Assembly: GCF_900996245.1 (NCBI RefSeq)
Contig: NZ_CAAJGK010000044.1
Location: 62,001 to 126,000 of the forward strand
Reading direction: 5' to 3'
DNA: 64,000 nt
Source: Paraburkholderia sp. BCC1886
Lineage (GTDB): Bacteria > Pseudomonadota > Gammaproteobacteria > Burkholderiales > Burkholderiaceae
The notes beneath the pieces are model-generated. The model worked only from the letters and a program-made list of their open reading frames with translations, was not told the DNA's origin and made no database searches. Made by a program: the position numbers and the translations under genes. Positions 20,955-28,436 of the stretch are shown here, in pieces (position 1 is the stretch's first letter; each line of letters opens with the position of its first letter).

Positions 20955-22706
20955 ATGACACCCAATACCGCCAGCAGCCCCGCGCTACCGCCAGACGAAA
21001 GAGTCTCCGCCTGGAGCCTGATCAAACCGTACTGGGTTTCCGAAGAACGCAAGACCGCCTGGGGCCTGCTCATCGCCATCATCGTGATGAATCTGCTCGT
21101 GGTGTGGATCAACGTGCGGCTGAACCGCTGGAGCGCCGACTTCTACAACGCGCTGCAAAGCAAGAACGTGCACGATTTCCCGCACCTGCTGCTGGTGTTT
21201 TCGGGACTTGCGTTCGCCTTCATCATTCTCGCGGTGTACGGGCGGTATCTACGCCAGATGCTCGGGTTCCGCTGGCGCCAGTGGCTCACCACCCGCTATC
21301 TGAACGAGTGGCTGCACGACAGCGCGTTCTACCGCATCGAGCGCGACCGGCTCGCCGACAACCCCGACCAGCGGATCAGCGACGACCTGCAGTCGTTCGC
21401 CACCAGCACGCTGTCGCTCACGCTCGACCTGCTCTCCACGGTCGTCACGCTGGTGTCGTTCATCACGATCCTATGGTCGCTGGCCGGCGCGCTGAGCTTC
21501 TCGCTCGGCGGCACGCCGATCTCGATTCCGGGCTACATGGTCTGGGCGGCGGCGCTGTACGCGGTGGTCGGTTCGCTGATCATCCAGAAGGTCGGTCATC
21601 CGCTCGTGCCGATCAACTACCAGGCGCAGAAAGTCGAGGCTGATTTCCGTTTCGGCCTGATCCGCCTTCGCGAGAACGCCGAGCAGATTGCGTTCTACCA
21701 CGGTATGGAAACCGAGAAGTCGAGCGCGACCACGCTGTTCGGCCGCATCCGCGACAACTGGTGGCAGGTGATGAAGTACACCAAGCGGCTGACCTTCGTG
21801 CTCAGTTTCTATGGCCAGATCGCGATCATCTTTCCGATCGTGGTCGCGGCGCCGCGCTACTTCGCCGGCGCCTTCACGTTCGGCGTGCTGATGCAGATCA
21901 ACTCGGCGTTCGGCACGGTCAGCGACTCGTTTTCCTGGTTCATCAACAGTTACGGCTCGCTGGTCGAGTGGCGCGCTACCGTGAACCGGTTGCGCGAATT
22001 CAGGCGCGTGGTGGGCGCCCCGCGTCTCAAGGAATCGGTCTCGCCGGCTACCGCGCACGGTGGCATCAACCTGCATCTGATCGACGCCGCGCAGCTTTCC
22101 ACGTCGGGTCTGGAACTCGCGCTGCCGAACGGCCATCCGCTGTCGCGCATTCGCGATATCGCGATCCAGCCCGGTTCGCGCTGGCTGGTGCGCGGTCCGT
22201 CCGGTTCGGGCAAGAGCACGCTGATGCGCGCGCTCGCCGGTCTCTGGCCGTTCGGCAACGGCGCTATCGACGCGCCCGTCAACGCCCGCATGATGTTCAT
22301 CCCGCAAGTCAGCTATATGCCGATCGGCCCGTTGAAGGCCGCCCTCGCCTACCCGTCCACCGCCGACGCGTATTCGGACGAGGCCTGCCGTGAAGCGCTG
22401 GTCGCCTGCCACCTGTCGGAGTATGCCGACCGTCTCGCGGAATCGGGCCACTGGACGCGCATTCTGTCGCCGGGCGAACAGCAGCGTCTGGCCGCCGCCC
22501 GCGTGCTGCTGCACAAGCCGGACTATCTGTTCCTCGACGAAGCCACCAGCGCGCTCGACGCGGAAAACGAAAGCCGTCTGTACCGGCTCTTCACCGAGCG
22601 CCTGCCGAAGGCGGCGATTGTCAGCGTCGCGCATCGCGAGTCGCTCGCGGCGTTCCATAGCGAAACGCTCGACGTCGAGCGCTCGGATGAGGTTGCGGCG
22701 GCATGA
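20955..22706 (+). CDS. SbmA/BacA-type ABC transporter, fused membrane and ATPase domains
   Basis: The 583-aa protein has an N-terminal SbmA/BacA-like membrane domain (ABC_membrane_2 type; helices from about residue 30, with LNRWSADFYNALQ and RWRQWLTTRYLNEWL motifs). A C-terminal ABC ATPase follows: Walker A GPSGSGKST at about 414, a degenerate signature LSPGEQQRLAAAR at about 504, and Walker B YLFLDEATSALD. Relatives (YddA, BacA-like proteins) are linked to uptake of peptides or corrinoids; the substrate here is unknown. Two nearby ATGs exist; 20955 is preferred because AGGATG leaves a proper spacing to it. It overlaps the following dehydrogenase gene by four bases. Confidence 0.9.
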   Translation: MTPNTASSPALPPDERVSAWSLIKPYWVSEERKTAWGLLIAIIVMNLLVVWINVRLNRWSADFYNALQSKNVHDFPHLLLVFSGLAFAFIILAVYGRYLRQMLGFRWRQWLTTRYLNEWLHDSAFYRIERDRLADNPDQRISDDLQSFATSTLSLTLDLLSTVVTLVSFITILWSLAGALSFSLGGTPISIPGYMVWAAALYAVVGSLIIQKVGHPLVPINYQAQKVEADFRFGLIRLRENAEQIAFYHGMETEKSSATTLFGRIRDNWWQVMKYTKRLTFVLSFYGQIAIIFPIVVAAPRYFAGAFTFGVLMQINSAFGTVSDSFSWFINSYGSLVEWRATVNRLREFRRVVGAPRLKESVSPATAHGGINLHLIDAAQLSTSGLELALPNGHPLSRIRDIAIQPGSRWLVRGPSGSGKSTLMRALAGLWPFGNGAIDAPVNARMMFIPQVSYMPIGPLKAALAYPSTADAYSDEACREALVACHLSEYADRLAESGHWTRILSPGEQQRLAAARVLLHKPDYLFLDEATSALDAENESRLYRLFTERLPKAAIVSVAHRESLAAFHSETLDVERSDEVAAA

Positions 22707-23548
22707 GCGACGCGGGTGACGTGGGTGACGTGGGTGACGTGGGTGACTCGAGCGACGCGGCCAGTTCTCAAAGCCCGGGCCAAGCCGAAGCGGATCGCGT
22801 CGTCCTGATCACCGGCGCGGGCTCCGGCATCGGCGCGGCGCTCGCTCGCCGCATCGCCGCGCGGCACACCATGCTGATGCTGCACGCGCGCGGCGCCGAC
22901 GAAGCCTCGCGCAAACGCCTCACGCAAGTCGCCATGGAATGCGACGCCCAAGGCGCACGCTGCGCAACGGTCTTCGGCGACCTGGCCGAGCCCGACACAG
23001 CCGCGCGAATCGTCGACCAGACCCTCGCCCGGTTCGGCGCGCTCGATCAACTGGTAGCCAATGCTGGGCATGCGCAGCGCCAAACGCTCGCGGCGCTCGA
23101 TCCGCACACGTTGAGCGAGAGCTTTTCGGCGATGCCCGGGGCGTTCGTCGCGCTCGTCAACCGCGCGGCGCCTGCCCTGAAAACCTCCCGACGCGGCCGC
23201 GTGGTCGCGCTCAGTTCGTTCGTCGCGCATCGTTACCACGCGGATGCGCCGTTCGCCGCGACGGCCGCCGCCAAAGCGGCGCTCGAATCGCTGGCGAAAA
23301 CGGCGGCGGCCGAGCTTGCCGCAGAGGGCGTGACCGTCAATTGCGTGGCGCCGGGCTACACCCGCAAGGACCGCGGCCCGAGCGCCGCCAACGCCGAAGT
23401 CTGGACCCGCGCCGCCGCCGCGACGCCGCTCGGCCACGTCGCGGAACCCGCCGACATCGCGGCGCTGATCGCCTTTCTGCTGTCCGACGAGGCGCGTCAC
23501 ATCACCGGTCAGGTGATCCACATCGACGGCGGCCTCACGCTCGGTTGA
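22703..23548 (+). CDS. Short-chain dehydrogenase/reductase lacking the catalytic Tyr
   Basis: The 281-aa protein has an SDR Rossmann fold: the cofactor motif TGAGSGIGAALARR (about residue 36), NAGHAQR, and a C-terminal HITGQVIHIDGG typical of the classical family. The active-site serine pair is present (VALSSFVAH), but the YxxxK motif reads T-A-A-A-K, Thr in place of the catalytic Tyr. The first 25 residues hold a GDV repeat encoded by a 9-bp tandem repeat. It is translationally coupled (ATGA) to the SbmA-like transporter. Substrate unknown; catalytic activity is in doubt. Confidence 0.85.
   Translation: MSDAGDVGDVGDVGDSSDAASSQSPGQAEADRVVLITGAGSGIGAALARRIAARHTMLMLHARGADEASRKRLTQVAMECDAQGARCATVFGDLAEPDTAARIVDQTLARFGALDQLVANAGHAQRQTLAALDPHTLSESFSAMPGAFVALVNRAAPALKTSRRGRVVALSSFVAHRYHADAPFAATAAAKAALESLAKTAAAELAAEGVTVNCVAPGYTRKDRGPSAANAEVWTRAAAATPLGHVAEPADIAALIAFLLSDEARHITGQVIHIDGGLTLG
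22712..22747 (+). repeat. 9-bp tandem repeat in the SDR N-terminus
   Basis: Three perfect copies of gtgggtgac preceded by one copy with a single change (gcgggtgac). It encodes the GDVGDVGD stretch of the SDR. Copy number changes would stay in frame. Confidence 0.9.
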
Positions 23549-23884
23549 ACCGACGAAACGAGTCGACCGCAGCGCGGCCGAAAAACCCCTCACGGCAACA
23601 CCTGGAAATATCCGAGAAGAGTTCGAAAGGATTTCCAGACCGGCCGAGTTGTTCCCCGCTTTGAAAAAGCCCCGCAGCGGCGACGATAGCCGTGCGGACC
23701 GATCTTCGGACGGCTCCGCCACGCCACCTCTCGTTCCCGGAACCGCCGCCCATGTCATTCGATCGCCGCCGTCTGCCGTTCTTCGCGGCATGCTCCGAGC
23801 GCCGCCCGGCCCGGCTTGCGGCCCTTCCCGATGCCCATCATGCCGCCGTCGTTCGCTGACACTGCCGCCCGCGCGACGCGAGCC
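23549..23884. other. Intergenic region, nothing recognised
   Basis: About 336 bp between the SDR and the lipoprotein gene. No convincing gene, terminator or promoter could be recognised. In-frame sequence upstream of the lipoprotein start extends back to 23816 but would give an over-long signal region. Confidence 0.5.
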
Positions 23885-24481
23885 ATGCAAGCCACGCCCG
23901 GCACACGCGCATTCACACGCCGCCGTGCCGCATGGCTCGCGCTCGGCGCCACGCTCGCGCTCGGCCTGAACGGTTGCGCGTGGACGCTCATCTCCGCAGC
24001 CGACGCCACCGGTTCGTTGATCCAGGCCGGTTACGCGATCGCGTCGGGCTATTCGTCGCCGACCTTCATCAACGGCAAGCCGGCCGACCTGCGTCACGTG
24101 TGTGTCGAAGTGAACCAGATGGTGTCGGTGGGCGACTTCGTGCCGGCGCTGCAACTCGCGCTCGACAGGCGCGGGGTTCGTTCGGACGTCTACAATCCCG
24201 GCACCTCGCCCGCCAGTTGCGAAGCGCGCCTCGTGTATAACGCCGCCATCGACTACGGCCGCCGCGAATTCAGCGACGACGCGGTCCAGTATCTGTCGAT
24301 CATCGATCTCACGCTGATCCAGAACGGCCGCATTCTCGTCACCGCCCGTTATCAGACCGGCGGCCTGAACACCGACCGCTTTTCGTCCGCGTCGACCAAG
24401 CTCAACGGCCTGATCGCGAAGATGCTGGTCGATCAGACCGACTTCGCGCGTCAGTCGATGCAGACCTCGCAGGCCAACTAG
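23885..24481 (+). CDS. Putative lipoprotein, resembling the Sbal_3080 family
   Basis: The start at 23885 gives a 198-aa precursor with an Arg-rich n-region, a hydrophobic core and lipobox LNGC (Cys31); earlier in-frame ATGs (23816, 23831) would put the Cys near residue 50. The mature part has SCEARLVYNAAIDYGRREF and ends with a segment (SSASTKLNGLIAKML) that recalls Sbal_3080-type lipoproteins, a family of unknown function. That assignment rests on pattern memory only. It precedes an orphan response regulator by 83 bp and may be cotranscribed with it. Confidence 0.7.
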   Translation: MQATPGTRAFTRRRAAWLALGATLALGLNGCAWTLISAADATGSLIQAGYAIASGYSSPTFINGKPADLRHVCVEVNQMVSVGDFVPALQLALDRRGVRSDVYNPGTSPASCEARLVYNAAIDYGRREFSDDAVQYLSIIDLTLIQNGRILVTARYQTGGLNTDRFSSASTKLNGLIAKMLVDQTDFARQSMQTSQAN

Positions 24482-24564
24482 ATCCGCGCGCGAATTTCCA
24501 TTTCTTACGCGGGAAAGGATTCGAAAGCGTCGCCCGCTTTTCGTCGCGCGAACGGATCACTAAG

Positions 24565-25317
24565 ATGGCCTGGATGAACCAATCCATTCTTGTCGTCGAC
24601 GACGACCCCGTCGTCCGTGAGCTCGTCAGCAGCTATCTGCAGGGGCGCGGCTTTCAGGTCGACACCCTCGAGCACGGCATGGCGCTGCAACGCAAATTGC
24701 AGGAAGAACGCCCTGCGCTGATCGTGCTCGACATCATGATGCCGGAGCTCGACGGCATCAGCGCGCTGCGCGCGTTGCGCGTCGCCGGCGACGATATCCC
24801 CGTGATTCTGCTGACCGCGCGGGCCGATCCGATCGACCGCGTGATCGGCCTCGAACTCGGCGCCGACGATTATCTCGGCAAGCCGTTCGAGCCGAGCGAA
24901 CTGGTCGCGCGCATCCGCACGGTGCTGCGCCGGCGCGGCTCGATTGCGCCGAGCGCGCCGGAGCAACGCGCGCCGTATCGCTTCGGCCGTTTCGAGGTGA
25001 ATTTTCCGGCGCGTGAATTGCGCCGCGACGGCGAGCGCATCACGCTGCGTTCGAGTGAATTCGCGATGCTGAAGGTGTTCGTCACGCATGCGATGACCGT
25101 GCTCACGCGCGCGCAGTTGCTGGAGAAGCTGCACGGCAATAGCGAGGTGCATCGCAACCGCAGTCTGGATGTGTCCATCTGGCGGCTGCGCCGGCTGATC
25201 GAAGTCGATCCGTCGGAGCCGCGTTATGTGCAGACCGTGTGGGGACGCGGTTATGTGTTCGTCCCGGACGGTGAGATCGGCGCGGCCGAACGCAGTGCGT
25301 CGCCGCTGGCCTCGTAG
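24565..25317 (+). CDS. OmpR-family response regulator (orphan)
   Basis: The 250-aa protein has a receiver domain (acidic pair in VVDDDPVV, phospho-acceptor Asp in LIVLDIMMPELDG at about residue 58, Lys in YLGKPFEP) and a C-terminal winged-helix domain (LRSSEFAMLKVF to GRGYVFVPDG). No kinase gene is adjacent. It is clearly paralogous to the regulator at 27696-28436, sharing blocks such as LDIMMP, AGDDIPVI, LGADDYL and RSLDV.IWRLRR. An ATG nine bases downstream is an alternative start; GGATCA lies in front of 24565. Confidence 0.93.
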   Translation: MAWMNQSILVVDDDPVVRELVSSYLQGRGFQVDTLEHGMALQRKLQEERPALIVLDIMMPELDGISALRALRVAGDDIPVILLTARADPIDRVIGLELGADDYLGKPFEPSELVARIRTVLRRRGSIAPSAPEQRAPYRFGRFEVNFPARELRRDGERITLRSSEFAMLKVFVTHAMTVLTRAQLLEKLHGNSEVHRNRSLDVSIWRLRRLIEVDPSEPRYVQTVWGRGYVFVPDGEIGAAERSASPLAS

Positions 25318-25334
25318 GTGAACCAAGACTAGCC

Positions 25335-25358
25335 GGGCAAGGGACGCCTTCCTTGCCC
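25335..25358. terminator. Hairpin between convergent regulator and flgH-like gene
   Basis: A perfect 8-bp stem (gggcaagg/ccttgccc) with an 8-nt loop lies between the convergent ends. There is no T-tract on either side, so it is at best a weak or factor-assisted terminator. Confidence 0.4.
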
Positions 25359-25383
25359 TGCCCCTGCCCCTGCCGCCTGCGCT

Positions 25384-25414
25384 CAGAACGTCAGCACGTC
25401 AGAACGTCAGCACG
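25384..25414. repeat. Tandem duplication at the flgH-like stop codon
   Basis: The last codons and stop of the FlgH-like gene are repeated directly after it: the minus strand reads GTGCTGACGTTCTGA twice in a row, one base apart. It looks like a recent tandem duplication. Confidence 0.8.
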
Positions 25415-26073
25415 CTCATGAACATGCGCTGCAACCAGCCGAGCGTGGTGGAGTCGGTGACCACGCCGACGCCGGTCTGCTCGATACGCGCATTGGCGAC
25501 CTTGCTCGACTCGACGTAATTACCCGATTCGATGTCTTTCGGGTTGACGATCCCCGACAGGCGCAGCCGGTCCGTGTTGCCGCTCATCGCAATCACCTTT
25601 TCACCCGACACCACCAGATTGCCGGTCGACATCGTGTCGATCACGGTCACGGCCAGTGTGCCGGTCATACCGGTCGCATCGGTGAGCGCGCCTTTGCCGG
25701 AATACGTCGTGGCGGCCGAGCCGATGTTGAACAACCTGGCGAGCCGCGCCGCAGCACTGGTCGTGTTGTCGGCGGCGGTCGCGGTAATCGCGCTCGACCG
25801 GCTTGCCGCGGTGGTCGCCGTATTGTTCGCGTTGTACGACTCGGAGAGGACGATCGTCAGCACGTCGCCGATATGCTGCGCGTGCGGCGTTTCGTACAGC
25901 AACAGCGGCGCGCCCGCCTGATAGATCGCGCCTTGCGTGTTCACGTTCAGCGCGGCCGAGGCGAGCGGCGGCGCCATCGGCGTCTCGACGATCGATTTCG
26001 GCTGCGCGCAGGCCGCGAGGCCGGCCAGCGCGGCGGCGGCGCCCAGCGCGAGCGTGTGACGTAGCGCGGTCAT
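25399..26073 (-). CDS. Orphan FlgH-like (L-ring) lipoprotein
   Basis: FlgH forms the outer-membrane L-ring of the flagellum. This 224-aa lipoprotein has a lipobox LAAC (Cys22) and family hallmarks: LYETPHAQHIGDVLTIVLSES, the TYSGKGALTDATGMTGTLAVTV region, NLVVSGEKVIAMSGNTDRLRLSGIVNP and SSKVANARIEQTGVG. Length is normal. No other flagellar gene is in the window, and its neighbours are small envelope proteins, so a role other than flagellar assembly is likely. ATG 26073 is chosen for the AGGAG six bases upstream; an ATG at 26154 overlapping the previous stop is an alternative. Confidence 0.88.
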   Translation of the reverse strand: MTALRHTLALGAAAALAGLAACAQPKSIVETPMAPPLASAALNVNTQGAIYQAGAPLLLYETPHAQHIGDVLTIVLSESYNANNTATTAASRSSAITATAADNTTSAAARLARLFNIGSAATTYSGKGALTDATGMTGTLAVTVIDTMSTGNLVVSGEKVIAMSGNTDRLRLSGIVNPKDIESGNYVESSKVANARIEQTGVGVVTDSTTLGWLQRMFMSVLTF

Positions 26074-26150
26074 GCGTGCTCCTGGGCCCAGATTGGCCGG
26101 ATCGAGAGTAGGCGTCGTCGCGACGCCCGGTAATTGCCTGGCCATGGCTT

Positions 26151-26882
26151 TCATCCCGCCTCCACACCGCTTGCCTGCCATTGCCGCACCACCGACTTCA
26201 CCCACGCATCCGAGCCTTTCAGCAGATACGTGAGCGTGCCGTTGCGGGTGCCCGGCAGAAAACACAGCGTGATGGAACTCACCGAGTTCTCCCACACATA
26301 CATCGGCATGCCGGTCTGGCTCGACACGTTCTGCCTGACGAGGCGCGGCACACCGTAGCGGTCGGCGAGCGCATCGCGCAGGTCTTCGGCGGTGACTTCG
26401 TCGACCACGAAAGAGATTTCATAGAGCCGCAACGGGCTCTGCCCATCGACGCGCGCGAAGCGCAGCACGTGCTCCTGGGCCGGCGAGCCGTCGACCACCG
26501 CTTGCGAGACGGCCCAGCCGTCATCGCCGCGATGCGCCCAGCGGCACGCCACCGTCAGACTGTCGTGCGATTTGAGCCGCATGCCGAGCGCGCCCGCCTG
26601 CACATCCGTTTCGCAGACCGGCACGCTGCCGACCGGCGTCGCCCGCACCGTGCCGCCCGCGCGGAATTCGTCGAGCGTGAGCCCGAGCGCGATGCCGCGA
26701 AACGCAAACGGCGTATCGGTCGCGCGGCGCCGCGCGTCGGCGGACGCCGCTTTGTTCGTGGTACTGGCGACATGCGCGACACGAGCGACGTTCGCGCCAT
26801 GCACGTCCGTCTGCGCATCAGCCATCCAGGGCGTAAGCCCGCCGAACCACGCGAGCACGCAAGCAAGCCGTTTGAGATTCAT
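26151..26882 (-). CDS. Secreted protein of unknown function
   Basis: The 243-aa product starts MNLKRLACVLAWFGGLTPWMADAQ, a Sec signal peptide. The mature region has a repeated-looking FRGIALGLTLDEFRAGG segment, two cysteines (VCETDV and VACRWA), and a C-terminal part with alternating hydrophobic residues (YEISFVVDEVTAEDLRDAL). No family is recognised. It starts two bases after the stop of the small lipoprotein gene upstream and is followed by the FlgH-like gene, so the three form one transcription unit. Confidence 0.8.
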   Translation of the reverse strand: MNLKRLACVLAWFGGLTPWMADAQTDVHGANVARVAHVASTTNKAASADARRRATDTPFAFRGIALGLTLDEFRAGGTVRATPVGSVPVCETDVQAGALGMRLKSHDSLTVACRWAHRGDDGWAVSQAVVDGSPAQEHVLRFARVDGQSPLRLYEISFVVDEVTAEDLRDALADRYGVPRLVRQNVSSQTGMPMYVWENSVSSITLCFLPGTRNGTLTYLLKGSDAWVKSVVRQWQASGVEAG

Positions 26883-26884
26883 GA

Positions 26885-27067
26885 TCAGTCGATCGCGGAT
26901 GAACACATATCGAACGGTGAGGCTGCCGCATGGCCGACCACCGGAATGATTTTCAGGGTCGCGGAGGTCAGCCGGCACGGCAGCGCCGCGACGCCGCAGC
27001 CGCCAAGCGGCAACAGCGTCGCGCCGAGCGTCAACCACGCAGCGACACGTAACGTGCGGTGAATCAT
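26885..27067 (-). CDS. Small lipoprotein, DUF6726-like
   Basis: The 60-aa precursor begins MIHRTLRVAAWLTLGATLLPLGGCG, a lipoprotein signal with lipobox LGGC, giving a mature peptide of under 40 residues containing VAALPCRLTSATLKIIPVVGHAAASPFDMC. This pattern recalls small Burkholderiales lipoproteins called DUF6726; the name is from memory. An in-frame GTG five codons upstream is possible. It is separated from the secreted protein gene by two bases. Confidence 0.75.
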   Translation of the reverse strand: MIHRTLRVAAWLTLGATLLPLGGCGVAALPCRLTSATLKIIPVVGHAAASPFDMCSSAID

Positions 27068-27097
27068 GCTTGGGGTCGACACACGGGCCTCGGTGCT

Positions 27098-27283
27098 TCA
27101 AGCAGTCGTATTGATGTTGTGACCGACGAGGCCGGCCGGCGACGTCGGCAGCTCGCTGGCGGCCGCCGGTTGTGCGGCGGCCGCGGTTGCGGCGGTCGCC
27201 GTGGTCGAGTGAGCGGGACGCTGCGTCGCCGCAGTCGAAGCGATCGGAGAAAATTGAGTAGAACCGAGATTGGAAACAGTCAT
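27098..27283 (-). CDS. 61-aa Ala/Thr-rich peptide
   Basis: The peptide starts MTVSNLGSTQFSPIASTAA, has a low-complexity Ala/Thr centre, and ends SPAGLVGHNINTTA. There is no signal peptide, and no domain is recognised. AGGCCCATC lies in front of the ATG at 27283. It is the first gene of the minus-strand set leading to the FlgH-like gene, 30 bp upstream of the small lipoprotein. Low complexity leaves some doubt that it is a gene. Confidence 0.55.
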   Translation of the reverse strand: MTVSNLGSTQFSPIASTAATQRPAHSTTATAATAAAAQPAAASELPTSPAGLVGHNINTTA

Positions 27284-27695
27284 GATGGGCCTCGCATGGC
27301 GCTGGATTACGAATTCACGCCGCCTGCCGGAGACCCAGGACGTCAGGCCTGTACCCGCATGCGGCGCAACGGTACTGCACGACGAATGATCTCGCCGGGC
27401 AGGCGCTGGCGATGCACGAAGTAAAGCGCGCTTTTCAGCAGGCCTTACCAGCTGTTGCGATCCATTTCCCCGAGTTGCGAAATGCGCGCTATTTATTTTC
27501 CGGCGAGGGTCTGAAAGCGCGCAAACCAGAGGCGGCGAGGTGTCGGCAGGTTGCCGAATATCCCAGGCGGAGCAGGCCCGGAGCCTTGCAGGACGGCGTT
27601 GAGGCAGCCGGGCGGCCGCACGCCGCACCCGTTAGTAAGCATGTGTAATAAAACAGACGGGCGCGCCGGGTGCCACCCAGACTAAAATTTCGCCC
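27284..27695. other. Divergent intergenic region of the two-component cluster
   Basis: This 412-bp region separates the minus-strand envelope genes from the plus-strand regulator-kinase pair and must hold both promoters. An AT-rich patch (about 27487-27500, ctatttattttcc) and another (27645-27690) stand out, but no clear consensus promoter was found. It is the natural place for a binding site of either response regulator. Confidence 0.5.
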
Positions 27696-28436
27696 ATGAA
27701 TCCACAGGTACTTATTGTCGACGACGACCCGGTCGTGCGCGATCTGCTTTGCAAGTTCTTGCAGTCGAACGGCTTCGACGCGTCGGTGCTGCACGACGGC
27801 ACGCACCTCCAGCGCAGGCTGGAACGGGAACGCCCCTCGGTCGTCGTGCTCGACATCATGATGCCGAACACGGACGGCCTGCGCACGCTCACCGCGCTGC
27901 GCGCCGCCGGCGACGACATCCCCGTCATCTTCGTGACCGCGCGCGGCACGGTCGCCGACCGCATCGTCGGGCTCTCGCTCGGCGCGGACGATTATCTGAC
28001 CAAGCCGTTCGATCCGCGTGAACTGCTGGCGCGCATCCATACGGTGCTGCGCCGGCGCGGGCCGTCCACCACCAGCGCGCCGGAATCCCGCAAGCCCTAT
28101 CGCTTCGGCCCGTTCGAGCTCGATTTCGCGACCCGCTCGCTCTCGCGCGACGACACCAAGCTGCCGCTGCGTGACAGCGAATTCGCGCTCCTGAAGATAT
28201 TCGTCAACAATCCGTACAAGGTGCTTTCGCGCGTGCTGATTCACGATCTCGTGCACCGCGACAACCTGGCGTTCCGCGATCGCAGTCTCGACGTGCCCAT
28301 CTGGCGCCTGCGCCGCGTGATCGAAGACGACCCGTCGAACCCGTGCTACGTGCAAACCGTGCGTGGCAAAGGCTACGTGTTCGTCCCCGACGCCGACGGC
28401 ACGCCATTCGCCGACGAGGCCGCCTCACTCGCATGA
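27696..28436 (+). CDS. OmpR-family response regulator paired with a histidine kinase
   Basis: The 246-aa protein has a receiver domain (acidic VDDDPVV, phospho-acceptor Asp in VVVLDIMMPNTDG at about residue 53, Lys in YLTKPFDP) and an OmpR winged-helix C-terminal domain. It overlaps the kinase gene by four bases (ATGA), so kinase and regulator are coupled. It is a paralog of the orphan regulator at 24565-25317. The start lacks a strong ribosome-binding site. Confidence 0.94.
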   Translation: MNPQVLIVDDDPVVRDLLCKFLQSNGFDASVLHDGTHLQRRLERERPSVVVLDIMMPNTDGLRTLTALRAAGDDIPVIFVTARGTVADRIVGLSLGADDYLTKPFDPRELLARIHTVLRRRGPSTTSAPESRKPYRFGPFELDFATRSLSRDDTKLPLRDSEFALLKIFVNNPYKVLSRVLIHDLVHRDNLAFRDRSLDVPIWRLRRVIEDDPSNPCYVQTVRGKGYVFVPDADGTPFADEAASLA

